Under the pieces are notes generated by a model that worked only from the letters and a program-made list of their open reading frames with translations, did no database searches and was not told the origin of the DNA. Shown piece by piece: positions 30,887 to 40,060 of a DNA stretch of 51,130 nucleotides. The DNA comes from Thalassotalea sp. GTDB taxonomy: Bacteria; Pseudomonadota; Gammaproteobacteria; Enterobacterales; Alteromonadaceae. The translations under genes were made by a program, and so were the position numbers. The DNA lies in assembly GCA_029237915.1 (NCBI GenBank), contig JAQWHD010000014.1, positions 1-51,130 on the forward strand, written 5' to 3'. The first letter of the stretch is position 1, and each line of letters begins with the position of its first letter.

Positions 30887-31945
30887 ATGCGAATTTACCA
30901 TAGTAACATCAACAATCAATTAGCCAAACCTTTACTTCCGGTTTGGTTAATTTTTGGTGACGAGCCATGGCAAAAGAATAACGGTTTAGATTCAATCAAA
31001 CAAAGCGCCAAACAACAAGGCTTTGATGAACTTATCCGCTTTACTGCTGATGATAAGTTCGACTGGAATTTAGTTTTACAAGAATACCAATCATTAAGTT
31101 TATTTTCGGCACTACGCATTATAGAAATCGATTTAGTAAATAACAAAGTTGATGATAAAGCCACTAAAGTGCTGCTTGAAATAAGCTCACAAATTCAGCA
31201 GCAACCGCAAAGCGATGTGCTGCTAATTTTACATGGTCCGAAATTAGAAGGTGCAGCTTCTCGTAAAAAGTGGTTTAAAGAACTAGATAAAGTCGGTTGT
31301 TATATTCCTCTGTATGAAATGGAAGGCAAAGGCCTCAATATTTGGTTAAACCAACAATGCCAACAGCTGAAGTTAAAACTTGATAGCCAAGCACAATCTA
31401 TGCTCGCCGAATTTTTTACCGGCAACTTACCTGCTCTGCATCAAGAATTACAAAAACTGGCTATTTTATTTGATCAGCAATTCATTCGCGTTGAAGACTT
31501 AGAGTCATTGTTAATTAAACAAGCGAAGTTTACTCCTTTTCAATTGATAGATGCATTGCTCGCTGGTGATCTTTTTAAGTGCATGAACATGCTCACCCAG
31601 CTTAAAAACGAAGGCATTGCCGCCGCACAACTTGTTTGGGTACTTCATAAAGAATTAACACAACTAGAAACCATGCAATCTCGCTTGAACAATGGCGAGA
31701 ATAATGAAGCACTATTTAAAGAATATCGAGTTTGGGATAAACGTAAGCCATTATACAATAAAGCACTTAATAGTATGACTTTGGCTAATCTAAAACTTGC
31801 TAAGCAGCGACTCGCACAAGCTGATTTGGTCAGTAAAACCAGTAGTGACTTTGATCATTATCTACTCTTGTCTGATGTTTGTATTACTGCATTTCACGGT
31901 AATATTACCAAGACCATGCCCTTAAATTATGAGCACCTTGCTTAA
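30887..31945 (+). CDS. holA: DNA polymerase III delta subunit
   Basis: Clamp-loader subunit that opens the beta sliding clamp. 352 residues (E. coli 343): N-terminal LPVWLIFGDEPWQKNNGLDSI (cf. YLLLGNDPLLLQES), the AAA+-like domain, and the C-terminal collar helices (about 210-340). The start codon immediately follows the lptE stop; the 3' end overlaps or closely precedes nadD. Confidence 0.95.
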   Translation: MRIYHSNINNQLAKPLLPVWLIFGDEPWQKNNGLDSIKQSAKQQGFDELIRFTADDKFDWNLVLQEYQSLSLFSALRIIEIDLVNNKVDDKATKVLLEISSQIQQQPQSDVLLILHGPKLEGAASRKKWFKELDKVGCYIPLYEMEGKGLNIWLNQQCQQLKLKLDSQAQSMLAEFFTGNLPALHQELQKLAILFDQQFIRVEDLESLLIKQAKFTPFQLIDALLAGDLFKCMNMLTQLKNEGIAAAQLVWVLHKELTQLETMQSRLNNGENNEALFKEYRVWDKRKPLYNKALNSMTLANLKLAKQRLAQADLVSKTSSDFDHYLLLSDVCITAFHGNITKTMPLNYEHLA

Positions 31946-32621
31946 TAATATGTCTCACACCCAGACTAAACATGCTCAGCAAACACCGAAAACAATAGGA
32001 CTTTTTGGCGGTACATTCGACCCAATTCATCTAGGCCATATCGTGCCGGTTATCGATTTGGCTGCACAAATAAACTTAGATAAAGTGTTTTTAATACCTG
32101 CGAACATACCTCCGCACAAATCAGCTGCCAGTGCCTCATCACTACATAGAAAGGCTATGGTTGAATTGGTTTGCACAAAATACCCACTATTTACTCTTGA
32201 TGACCGAGAGCTTAAGCGCAATAAAGCCTCGTATACCATCGACTCGTTGAAAGAGATAAAGCAACAATTTCCAAATGCTATTCTTTATTTTTTCATTGGC
32301 ACCGACTCATTTCTAGATCTACCTAGTTGGCATCAGATTGATGAAATAATGAAACTTTGTCATTTTGTTGTGACCACTCGCCCAGGTTACACAGTAAAAC
32401 TAGAAGGAAAACCTTGGTTTAGTAACAAAGTAACCACTAACCAACAAGAATTCCTAGCATCCCAGTTTGGGAAAATATTCTTGGCAGAAACGGCGCAAAT
32501 CGATATTTCGTCAACGACATTAAGAGCGCTTTTAAACAAAGAAGATAAATTAGTAGAGCCTTTAACCGATGTGCTCTGCCCTGAAGTACTCGCCTACATT
32601 AAAGACAACAACCTCTATTAA
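31929..32621 (+). CDS. nadD: Nicotinate-nucleotide adenylyltransferase
   Basis: Adenylates NaMN to NaAD in NAD synthesis. 230 residues with GLFGGTFDPIHLGH (nucleotide-binding HxGH motif), VFLIPANIPPHKS, FFIGTDSF and the C-terminal IDISSTTLR (ISSTxxR). Two starts are possible: the ATG at 31929, which overlaps holA by 17 bases, and the ATG at 31950 after the holA stop; neither has a strong Shine-Dalgarno. The stop codon is followed directly by an ATACCAAT-type palindrome. Confidence 0.95.
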   Translation: MSTLLNNMSHTQTKHAQQTPKTIGLFGGTFDPIHLGHIVPVIDLAAQINLDKVFLIPANIPPHKSAASASSLHRKAMVELVCTKYPLFTLDDRELKRNKASYTIDSLKEIKQQFPNAILYFFIGTDSFLDLPSWHQIDEIMKLCHFVVTTRPGYTVKLEGKPWFSNKVTTNQQEFLASQFGKIFLAETAQIDISSTTLRALLNKEDKLVEPLTDVLCPEVLAYIKDNNLY

Positions 32622-32644
32622 TACCAATTTAATTAATTAGGTAT
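32621..32644. repeat. ATACCAAT-type short palindrome at the nadD stop
   Basis: ATACC (32621-32625) and GGTAT (32640-32644) bracket an AT-only core with AATTTAATTAATTA. The first base is the last base of the nadD stop. It could act as a weak 3' hairpin; 32622-32827 otherwise contains only AT-rich sequence that should include the rsfS promoter. Confidence 0.45.
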
Positions 32645-32827
32645 AATCCATAATCCGACCATTACGAGCGCTTTTTGCAACTTTCAAATGCAAAGATAAT
32701 GTCAAAATATTTACAAAATTGTACGATATCTATGATCGTAATAGACTTTTCTGTAAATATGCTTAACTTCCCTGTAGAATAACAAGATTAGCAATCCGCT
32801 TAATTAAAATGCTCCAAGGACTTTACT

Positions 32828-33154
32828 TTGCAAACTGAACAATTAATTGAATTCGCACAAGCTGAACTTGAAAATATGAAAGCTCGTGATATCGTTGTGA
32901 TCAATGTTATAGAAAAAGCCAGCTTTACTGATTGTATGATCGTATGTTCGGGTAATTCATCTAGACATGTACGCTCGATCACTGAAAACTTAAACACCGA
33001 AGCGAAAGCCAAAGGGCTTAAAGTTATCGGCATTGAAGGTAATGATATCGGTGAATGGTCACTGGTTGATCTTGGCGATGTTATCGTTCATGTAATGACT
33101 GATGATATTCGTGATACTTACAAACTAGAAGACCTTTGGGCAAAAGATCAATAA
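32828..33154 (+). CDS. rsfS: Ribosomal silencing factor RsfS
   Basis: Binds uL14 of the 50S subunit and blocks subunit joining when nutrients run low. 108 residues (E. coli 105) with KARDIVVINV, FTDCMIVCSGNSSRHVRSI and EWSLVDLGDVIVHVM, all diagnostic. It starts at TTG (32828), supported by AAGGA at 32816-32820; the ATG at 32809 is out of frame. First gene of the rsfS-rlmH-mrdA run, 3 bases before rlmH. Confidence 0.96.
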   Translation: MQTEQLIEFAQAELENMKARDIVVINVIEKASFTDCMIVCSGNSSRHVRSITENLNTEAKAKGLKVIGIEGNDIGEWSLVDLGDVIVHVMTDDIRDTYKLEDLWAKDQ

Positions 33155-33157
33155 CGC

Positions 33158-33628
33158 ATGCGCATTACCTTAATTGCTGTAGGAAACAAAATGCCGAGCT
33201 GGATTGCTCAGGGCTTTAGTGAGTATTCACGCCGTTTCCCTCGCGATTTAAGCTTTGATCTAATTGAAGTTAACCCTGGAAAACGTGGAAAGAATGCCGA
33301 CATCGCTCGCATTCTAGAAAAAGAGGGTGAACAAACACTGGCGGCTGTACCCAAAGGCAGTAGGATAGTAACCCTTGAAGTTGAAGGTAAGCCTTGGACC
33401 ACACCTGAGTTAGCCGTGCAATTAGAGCGATGGCAAATGGATGGTCGAGATGTCGCTCTATTAGTTGGTGGCCCTGAAGGTTTAGCTCCTGCTTGTATTC
33501 AGGCATCAGAACAAAAGTGGTCTCTATCTAACCTTACCTTACCTCATCCTATGGTTCGCATTATGATTGCCGAAAGCTTGTATCGAGCTTGGAGCATCAA
33601 TAACAATCACCCTTATCACAGAGAATAA
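33158..33628 (+). CDS. rlmH: 23S rRNA pseudouridine-1915 N3-methyltransferase RlmH
   Basis: SPOUT methyltransferase that modifies m3-Psi1915 in helix 69 of 23S rRNA. 156 residues (E. coli 155): N-terminal [17 protein letters not shown]-knot motifs [14 protein letters not shown] and [34 protein letters not shown], identical in layout to the family. It lies 3 bases after rsfS. Its last codons form the upstream edge of a short duplication preceding mrdA. Confidence 0.97.
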   Translation: MRITLIAVGNKMPSWIAQGFSEYSRRFPRDLSFDLIEVNPGKRGKNADIARILEKEGEQTLAAVPKGSRIVTLEVEGKPWTTPELAVQLERWQMDGRDVALLVGGPEGLAPACIQASEQKWSLSNLTLPHPMVRIMIAESLYRAWSINNNHPYHRE

Positions 33629-33720
33629 CCCGTGGTGAAACGAGTATTCATAAACACCGTTACTATCCACCTCTTAATTGAGAATAAATACGCGTGGTAA
33701 AACGAGTATCCATAAAAAAC
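33621..33720 (+). repeat. Tandem duplication of the mrdA translation-start region
   Basis: GAGAATAA followed by GTGGTGAAACGAGTATTCAT (from 33632) recurs as GAGAATAA (33680-33687) followed by GTGGTAAAACGAGTATCCAT (from 33694). From the GTG onward, 23 of 27 bases agree. The first copy opens a 22-codon frame (33632-33700: VKRVFI... to YAW) whose stop overlaps the true mrdA GTG by 7 bases. Confidence 0.7.
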
Positions 33721-35658
33721 CATAGTGCCGAGGCTAATTTATTTGCTCGCAGAGCATTTCTTACTTTTGTTGGCGTGCTAGTGATGTTGTTGATTTTAAT
33801 CAACAATGTTTATGAGTTAGAGGTTAATTCATATGAAAAATATCAAACCCGCTCCAATAAAAACAGGATCAAGGTATTACCTGTAGCACCAAATCGTGGC
33901 TTAATTTACGACAGAAACGGTGTACTACTTGCTAAAAACAAGCCATTTTATTCTTTATCTATCATTCCTGAACAAGTTAAAAATATTAACGAAACATTAG
34001 ATAAGCTTAGTAGCATTATCGATATTTCTGATGAACAAAGAGCTAACTTCGTTAAAAACTCAAAACGTACTCGTCGTTTCAAGCCTATTGAATTAATTTC
34101 ACGTTTAAACGATGAAGAAGTTGCTCGAATATCAGTAAGCCAACACCTTTTCCCTGGTGTATTAATTGACGCACGCTTAAAACGCTATTACCCGTTTGGC
34201 GATCTAACCACGCATTCTTTAGGATATGTGGGGCGAATAAATCGTAAAGATTTAATTAAACTCGATCAACAAGGTAAAGCCGATGACTATAAAGCCACCA
34301 AAGATATCGGCAAACTCGGTCTTGAAAGATATTATGAAGATACCTTACATGGCACCATAGGTCATCAGGAAGTAGAGGTTAACAATCAAGGTCGTATTCT
34401 ACGAACGCTTAGCTACAACCCTCCCATTCCGGGTACCGATATTAGCTTAACTCTTGATATAGAGTTGCAAATGATCGCTAAACGAGCTTTAGCTGGAAAG
34501 CGTGGAGCTGTTGTTGCTATTGACCCTAGAGACGGTGGAATATTAGCATTTTATTCAAACCCAAGTTACGACGGTAATTTATTTGTGCATGGCATTTCAT
34601 CAAAAAATTATAAAGCCCTACAAAATCGTAACCGTCCGCTAGTAAACCGTGTGACCAAAGGAACGTATCCTCCGGCATCAACCATAAAGCCATTTTTAGG
34701 ACTTGCGGGCTTAGATAATCATACCGTTACGACTTCTAGTAAGTTATGGGATCCAGGATTTTTTATGCTTAAAGATGGCAAGCGTAAGTATCGAGATCAT
34801 TTAAAATGGGGTCATGGTTGGGTTACACTCGAAGAAGCAGTCATGCGCTCATGTAACACTTATTTCTATGATTTAGCATACCGTCTTGGTATCGATAAAA
34901 TATCTGAAACTATGGCTAAATTTGGTTTTGGCGAATCCACTGGCATCGACATTTACGAAGAAAGCTCTGCAATATTACCAAGTAGAGGCTGGAAGCGTGC
35001 TCGCTATAACCAACCTTGGTATCATGGCGATACGGTAAATATTGGTATAGGCCAAGGCTTTTGGACTGTTACCCCATTACAGTTAGCCCAGGCAACATCG
35101 ATATTAGTAAACAAAGGTAATATTTTCGAACCGCATTTTCTTGCCGCTACGCACGAACCAATATTTTCAGAAGTAGTGAATCCTGAGAATATTGAACTAG
35201 ATAGCACTGAAGATGCTGCTTTCCTGTCGATTGAAAAAAACATCGTGCCATATACAGTTAATGAAAAACCACCAATTGAACTGAGTAATGATAACAATTG
35301 GGACATTATCCTTGAGGCTATGCATAAAACCGTTAGTAAACCATCAGGCACAGGCTTTGGTGCATTTAAAGGCACAAGCTATGATGCCGCCGGTAAATCA
35401 GGTACTGGTGAAGTAGTTGGTCGAGCTCAAGATACTGATTATGACGCAACTAAAATTTCTGAAAGTAATCGTGATAACGCCATGTTTATCGCTTTTGCAC
35501 CTTTTGATGCTCCGGAAATAGTCATTGCTGTAGCTATTGAAAACGTTGCTGTAGGCGGCGGTGGTTCAAATGCGGGCCCGGTAGCAAGACAAATAATGGA
35601 CCAATATTTTGCCAGTCGAAAGTTGTCTCAAACTAATAATGTCACAGCAAAGGATTAA
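33694..35658 (+). CDS. mrdA: Penicillin-binding protein 2 (elongasome transpeptidase)
   Basis: Class B PBP that cross-links peptidoglycan during cell elongation, working with RodA. 654 residues (E. coli 633). One membrane helix (about 22-43), the pedestal domain with RGLIYDRNGVLLAKN, then the transpeptidase domain: SxxK in PPASTIKPF, SxN in RSCNTYFYDL and KSGTG in AAGKSGTGEVVG. GTG start, preceded by GAGAATAA. The region around the start is duplicated upstream. It is followed 9 bases later by rodA. Confidence 0.97.
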   Translation: MVKRVSIKNHSAEANLFARRAFLTFVGVLVMLLILINNVYELEVNSYEKYQTRSNKNRIKVLPVAPNRGLIYDRNGVLLAKNKPFYSLSIIPEQVKNINETLDKLSSIIDISDEQRANFVKNSKRTRRFKPIELISRLNDEEVARISVSQHLFPGVLIDARLKRYYPFGDLTTHSLGYVGRINRKDLIKLDQQGKADDYKATKDIGKLGLERYYEDTLHGTIGHQEVEVNNQGRILRTLSYNPPIPGTDISLTLDIELQMIAKRALAGKRGAVVAIDPRDGGILAFYSNPSYDGNLFVHGISSKNYKALQNRNRPLVNRVTKGTYPPASTIKPFLGLAGLDNHTVTTSSKLWDPGFFMLKDGKRKYRDHLKWGHGWVTLEEAVMRSCNTYFYDLAYRLGIDKISETMAKFGFGESTGIDIYEESSAILPSRGWKRARYNQPWYHGDTVNIGIGQGFWTVTPLQLAQATSILVNKGNIFEPHFLAATHEPIFSEVVNPENIELDSTEDAAFLSIEKNIVPYTVNEKPPIELSNDNNWDIILEAMHKTVSKPSGTGFGAFKGTSYDAAGKSGTGEVVGRAQDTDYDATKISESNRDNAMFIAFAPFDAPEIVIAVAIENVAVGGGGSNAGPVARQIMDQYFASRKLSQTNNVTAKD

Positions 35659-35667
35659 TAGTATTTT

Positions 35668-36789
35668 ATGAATGTCCGCTACGCCGGTAAAGATGAGGCG
35701 AAAAAGAAAACATTATTAGAACGAATTCATATCGATTGGCCTTTATTAGTGGTATTGCTGACATTAATGACTTTGGGCTTATTCGTAATTTATAGTGCTG
35801 GTGGTCAAGATACTGCGTTAGTTATTCGTCAAATAATTCGTTTAGGTATTGGCCTAGGCGTTATGTTTGTTGTGGCACAAATTCCGCCGATAGTTTACCA
35901 ACGTTGGGCTGTCGTAGTTTTTATCCTAGGCATATTGATGCTCGTTGCCGTGTTATTATTTGGCCATGTTGGTAAAGGAGCGCAGCGCTGGCTCGACTTA
36001 GGCTTTATGAAATTTCAGCCTTCAGAAATTATGAAATTAGTCGTACCTATGACAATTGCATGGTTTATTAGTCAGTACGAGATACCAGCAAAAACCAAAC
36101 ATATAATTGGCGCCTTCATTTTAGTTATGATCCCCACCTTGTTGATTTCTAAGCAACCCGATTTAGGTACTTCATTATTAATCGCAAGTTCAGGAATTTT
36201 TGTAATATTTTTAGCAGGTGCAAGTTGGCGTCTGATCGGTATAAGTTTAGGTTTGATCTCTGCTTTTTTACCGATTTTGTGGACTTTTTTGATGAAAGAC
36301 TATCAAAAGCAGCGAGTATTAACATTTTTAAATCCAGAGGAAGATCCTCTCGGAACTGGTTATCACATAATACAATCAAAAATAGCCATCGGCTCTGGTG
36401 GTTTAACCGGTAAAGGCTGGTTACAAGGTACGCAGTCACAATTAGAATTTTTACCTGAGCCGCATACCGATTTTATTTTTTCAGTATTTAGTGAAGAGTT
36501 CGGTTTATTTGGCGTGTTAGGTTTACTATTTATTTATTTGCTAATAGTAATGCGTGGTTTGTGGATTGCATATTGTGCACAAGATGCTTTTACTAAACTG
36601 CTTGCTGGCAGTTTAACCTTAACTTTCTTCGTTTATGTATTTGTTAATATCGGTATGGTATCAGGCATACTGCCGGTAGTTGGTGTGCCACTGCCTCTGG
36701 TGAGTTATGGCGGTACATCTATGGTAACCTTGATGGCAAGCTTTGGTGTTTTAATGGGTATTAGTACCCATAGACGATTAATTTCTTAG
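35668..36789 (+). CDS. rodA: Rod-shape SEDS glycosyltransferase RodA
   Basis: Polymerises lipid II into glycan strands in the elongasome, paired with PBP2. 373 residues, about ten membrane helices. SEDS signatures include GLFVIYSAGGQD, GKGAQRWLDLGFMKFQPSEIMKL, PEPHTDFIFSVFSEEFGLFG (the catalytic Asp region) and the C-terminal GVPLPLVSYGGTSMV. Directly after mrdA. No mltB follows; rlpA is next after 100 bases containing a weak hairpin. Confidence 0.97.
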   Translation: MNVRYAGKDEAKKKTLLERIHIDWPLLVVLLTLMTLGLFVIYSAGGQDTALVIRQIIRLGIGLGVMFVVAQIPPIVYQRWAVVVFILGILMLVAVLLFGHVGKGAQRWLDLGFMKFQPSEIMKLVVPMTIAWFISQYEIPAKTKHIIGAFILVMIPTLLISKQPDLGTSLLIASSGIFVIFLAGASWRLIGISLGLISAFLPILWTFLMKDYQKQRVLTFLNPEEDPLGTGYHIIQSKIAIGSGGLTGKGWLQGTQSQLEFLPEPHTDFIFSVFSEEFGLFGVLGLLFIYLLIVMRGLWIAYCAQDAFTKLLAGSLTLTFFVYVFVNIGMVSGILPVVGVPLPLVSYGGTSMVTLMASFGVLMGISTHRRLIS

Positions 36790-36831
36790 CCAAGATAAAT
36801 ATAATTTTTTTAATTTAATGAATTTATTTAG

Positions 36832-36854
36832 GCAGGCTTATTGAGTCTGCTTTT
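36832..36854 (+). terminator. Weak hairpin with T-run after rodA
   Basis: GCAGGC (36832-36837) pairs with GTCTGC (36845-36850), with one G-U pair and a 7-base loop, followed by TTTT. A 6-bp stem; it may attenuate rather than end transcription into rlpA. Confidence 0.5.
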
Positions 36855-36889
36855 AAATAACCATACACTCTAGTTAATTATTATCTATT

Positions 36890-37801
36890 GTGATCAGACT
36901 AAACAACGTGAATTTTTTTAAATACCTCTCCCTATTCATACTTACACTGCAATTATTTGCTTGTAATAACACACCATCACGTTACTCACAAAAGCATGAC
37001 AGCATCCCTACTCGCCTACCTCAAGGGCAAGAACTGCAAGAGCCTGAGCCCAAGGTTGAAACACCGAGCCGCGGCGGTAATAAAAATTATCAAGTATTTG
37101 GTCAGCCATATAAAGTACTACCAACAGCCGCAGGTTATATAGAGGAAGGTACGGCATCTTGGTATGGTAATAAGTTTCACGGCCATTTAACTTCAAACGG
37201 TGAAACCTACGATATGTATGCTTTTAGTGCTGCGCATAAATCATTACCAATACCAACTTATGCAAAAGTAACCAATCTTGCCAATAATAAGTCAGTCATT
37301 GTTAGAGTAAATGATCGCGGACCTTTCCACGGAGACCGATTAATTGATTTATCTTATAGTGCGGCTTATAAACTTGGCTACTTAAACCAAGGTACGGCGA
37401 AAGTAAAAATAGAAGCAATCACCGCTGAAAACATTGCTCAATACCAAAAATCAACAACGAATAATTCAAGCCTAGCTTTAAATACCAAGACGAAAGCAGA
37501 CACAACAAATCCGCAACAATCAAGCAAAGCATCAGTAAAGTCAGCCGATATTTCCTCAACAATAGGGGCAACTGGCAACCGGTTTATTCATGTATTAGTT
37601 ACTAGAGATAAGCTGCTAGCAGACAATACAGCTAAGGGCCTTAAATTTTTAATGTCTGTACCTGTAAATTTATCAGAAAAGAATGAACTTTTTCGCGTTC
37701 AAATAGGACCAATAGATAGTGCCGAGGAAGCAAAATCATTACTGGCAAATATTCAAAAGCAAGGATACCCTGAAGCTTACCCTCTAAAATCACTTAAATA
37801 G
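36890..37801 (+). CDS. rlpA: Septal-ring lytic transglycosylase, lipoprotein RlpA
   Basis: Outer-membrane lipoprotein acting on peptidoglycan strands lacking stem peptides. 303 residues: signal peptide ending in lipobox FAC, a double-psi beta-barrel catalytic domain (about 80-165: GTASWYGNKFHGHLTSNGE, then RVNDRGPFHGDRLIDLS with the conserved acidic and His residues), a low-complexity Ser/Thr/Lys linker (about 185-225) and a C-terminal SPOR domain (about 228-300). GTG start at 36890, with a second GTG 18 bases on that leaves a tighter signal peptide; no strong Shine-Dalgarno decides. Confidence 0.93.
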   Translation: MIRLNNVNFFKYLSLFILTLQLFACNNTPSRYSQKHDSIPTRLPQGQELQEPEPKVETPSRGGNKNYQVFGQPYKVLPTAAGYIEEGTASWYGNKFHGHLTSNGETYDMYAFSAAHKSLPIPTYAKVTNLANNKSVIVRVNDRGPFHGDRLIDLSYSAAYKLGYLNQGTAKVKIEAITAENIAQYQKSTTNNSSLALNTKTKADTTNPQQSSKASVKSADISSTIGATGNRFIHVLVTRDKLLADNTAKGLKFLMSVPVNLSEKNELFRVQIGPIDSAEEAKSLLANIQKQGYPEAYPLKSLK

Positions 37802-37930
37802 GTTAAATTCAATAGAATAGGTGGTATACTAATCGATAATTTTTGATTTCGTTAATATCATCTAATTGCGCCATTAGTAGCGTCAGTAACTATGTGGTTT
37901 TTGTAAAGGTAATATTAGAATTTGAAACAG

Positions 37931-37953
37931 TAAAATGATGGTTCATCATTTTA
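37931..37953. repeat. Perfect hairpin in the rlpA-dacA gap
   Basis: TAAAATGATG (37931-37940), GTT, CATCATTTTA (37944-37953) form a 10-bp AT-rich stem with a 3-base loop, 47 bases before the dacA ATG. It may be a weak terminator of rlpA or part of the dacA leader. Confidence 0.5.
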
Positions 37954-37999
37954 ATTTATAACTCATGCAACATTAAATAGTAAACATTACAGGTACGAA

Positions 38000-39163
38000 A
38001 TGTCCAATTCAGCAAGTAAACTTATCAATATTTTCAGTGGCTTATTATTAGCTATATGCTCAACTGTGGTCGCGGCAAATAGCATAACTCCAGCGCCACC
38101 ACAAATTAACGCTGAAGGTTACATTCTTATCGATCATGCAACCGGTAAAGTAATTGCCGAAGGTAATGCTGACATTCAGTTAGAGCCTGCAAGCTTAACC
38201 AAAATGATGACCAGTTATATCATAGGTCAAGAAATTGCCGCAGGTAACATTAGTAATTCAGACCAAGTACTCATTAGCGAAAATGCTTGGGCTAAAAACT
38301 TCCCTGATTCTTCAAAAATGTTTATTGAAGTAGGCACTGAAGTATCTGTTGACCTTTTAAACCAAGGTATCATTGTAACTTCAGGTAATGATGCGTGTGT
38401 TGCTATGGCAGAACATATTGCTGGTAGTGAGAGTGCTTTTGCTGACTTAATGAATGCTCATGCGGAACAGCTTGGTATGGCTGGTTCAAGTTTTGAAAAT
38501 GCTCATGGTTTAAGTGGCACTAATCATTTCAGTACTCCTCGCGATATGGCAACTTTAGCTAGCGCTTTGATCCGTGATGTACCAGAAGAGTATGCAATTT
38601 ATAAACAAAAATCGTTTACTTACAACAATATTAAGCAATATAACCGCAATAGCTTATTGTGGGATAAAAGCATGAACGTTGACGGTTTAAAAACTGGTCA
38701 TCATTCAAAAGCGGGTTATAACTTAGTAACCAGTGCAACGAAAGGCGAAATGCGCTTAGTAACCGTGGTAATGGGTACTAAAAGCGAACAAGCTCGTAAA
38801 ATTGAAAGCAAAAAATTATTAAACTACGGTTTCCGTTTCTTTGAAACAATAACGCCATATAAAGCCGGTGAAAGTTTTGCGACTAACCGTGTTTGGATGG
38901 GTGATATTAAAGAAGTCGATTTAGGCATTTTAGCGGATACCGCAATTACCATCCCACGCGGTCAACGTAAAAACTTAGAAGCAAACTTTGAGTTAGACAC
39001 ACAATTAACTGCGCCAATCGCCAAAGGCGAAGTAGTTGGTAAAGTGTTTTTACAACTTAATGGCGAAGACGTTGCTGAGTATCCTTTAGTTACTTTACAA
39101 GAAGTAAACGAAGGAAGCATGTTCAGCCGCTTAGTAGACTACGTAAAATTACAATTTCAGTAA
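38000..39163 (+). CDS. dacA: D-alanyl-D-alanine carboxypeptidase (PBP5/6 family)
   Basis: Removes the terminal D-Ala from pentapeptide stems, limiting cross-linking. 387 residues: signal peptide (about 1-26), catalytic domain with SxxK in EPASLTKMM, SGN in TSGNDACVAMAEHIAG and KTG in VDGLKTGHHSKAGYN; then the PBP5 C-terminal beta domain and a terminal amphipathic helix (MFSRLVDYVKLQFQ) that anchors the protein to the inner membrane. Next to a D-amino-acid transaminase gene 19 bases downstream. Confidence 0.97.
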   Translation: MSNSASKLINIFSGLLLAICSTVVAANSITPAPPQINAEGYILIDHATGKVIAEGNADIQLEPASLTKMMTSYIIGQEIAAGNISNSDQVLISENAWAKNFPDSSKMFIEVGTEVSVDLLNQGIIVTSGNDACVAMAEHIAGSESAFADLMNAHAEQLGMAGSSFENAHGLSGTNHFSTPRDMATLASALIRDVPEEYAIYKQKSFTYNNIKQYNRNSLLWDKSMNVDGLKTGHHSKAGYNLVTSATKGEMRLVTVVMGTKSEQARKIESKKLLNYGFRFFETITPYKAGESFATNRVWMGDIKEVDLGILADTAITIPRGQRKNLEANFELDTQLTAPIAKGEVVGKVFLQLNGEDVAEYPLVTLQEVNEGSMFSRLVDYVKLQFQ

Positions 39164-39182
39164 GCTTTAACTTAGTTAATAC

Positions 39183-40034
39183 ATGACTGATATTGTCTAT
39201 CTAAATGGCGAGTTAATTGCCAAGCACCAAGCAAAAATCTCGATCTTAGATCGAGGTTTTTTGTTTTCTGACGGCATATATGAAGTCATTCCTGTCTACA
39301 GCTCTACCCCTTTTCGGTTAGAGCAACACTTATCTCGCCTGCAATATTGTTTAGACCAATTAAGCATTATTAACCCACATTCAAATATTGAATGGAAAAA
39401 TATTATCCGCACCCTAATTGAACGTAATGGTGGCGGTCACCTTTCGATATATATGCACATTACCCGCGGCGTAGGCGTAGATAGAAACCATATTGGTGGC
39501 GAATCTTTATCACCAACGGTGTTGGTGATGGCAAGCCCATTAACCATAAGTGAGCAAGCAATTCAAACCACAACGGCAACTTTATTAGAAGATACCCGTT
39601 GGCACCATTGTGATATTAAGTCAGTGGCCTTATTAAGTAATGTCATGCTGCGTAATCAAGCAGAGCAGTTAGGCCACGGCGAAGCTCTTTTACATCGTAA
39701 TGGCGTGGTAACAGAAGGCTCTACTTCGAATGTGTTTATTGTAAAGCACCGAGAGGTATATACACCTAAGCAAAGCAACTTGATCCTTGGTGGTATAACA
39801 CGCGATGTTATTATTGAACTTGCAGAAAATGCTGGCTTAAAGTTACATCAAGAAAATATTTCGAAACAGCAATTGCTCAATGCAGATGAAGTGTGGATCT
39901 CAAGTTCAACTAGAGAAATTTCACCTGTCACCGCTATTGATGATAAAATAATCGGTAATGGGGAAATTGGCCCTGTTGCTAAAGCGCTCCATAGTGAGTT
40001 TCAAACATTTAAAAAGTCCCTTATTCGCCACTAA
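39183..40034 (+). CDS. dat: D-amino-acid (D-alanine) transaminase, class IV
   Basis: PLP aminotransferase of fold type IV, probably exchanging D-alanine and 2-oxoglutarate for pyruvate and D-glutamate. 283 residues. YLNGELIAKHQAKISILDRGFLFSDGIYEVIPVY is the N-terminal block of Dat enzymes; the PLP lysine is in HHCDIKSVALLSNV and the cofactor-phosphate loop in TEGSTSNVFIV. IlvE is less likely (the ILDRGF...DGIYEVIPVY signature fits Dat). Position after dacA suggests it handles D-Ala released in wall maturation, which is inference. Confidence 0.88.
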   Translation: MTDIVYLNGELIAKHQAKISILDRGFLFSDGIYEVIPVYSSTPFRLEQHLSRLQYCLDQLSIINPHSNIEWKNIIRTLIERNGGGHLSIYMHITRGVGVDRNHIGGESLSPTVLVMASPLTISEQAIQTTTATLLEDTRWHHCDIKSVALLSNVMLRNQAEQLGHGEALLHRNGVVTEGSTSNVFIVKHREVYTPKQSNLILGGITRDVIIELAENAGLKLHQENISKQQLLNADEVWISSSTREISPVTAIDDKIIGNGEIGPVAKALHSEFQTFKKSLIRH

Positions 40035-40060
40035 ACGAATAAGCCAGTTAAGAGAATATT

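Noticed and set aside
35022-35375. Open frame of 117 codons on the minus strand
   Set aside because: Antisense to the mrdA transpeptidase domain; not a gene.
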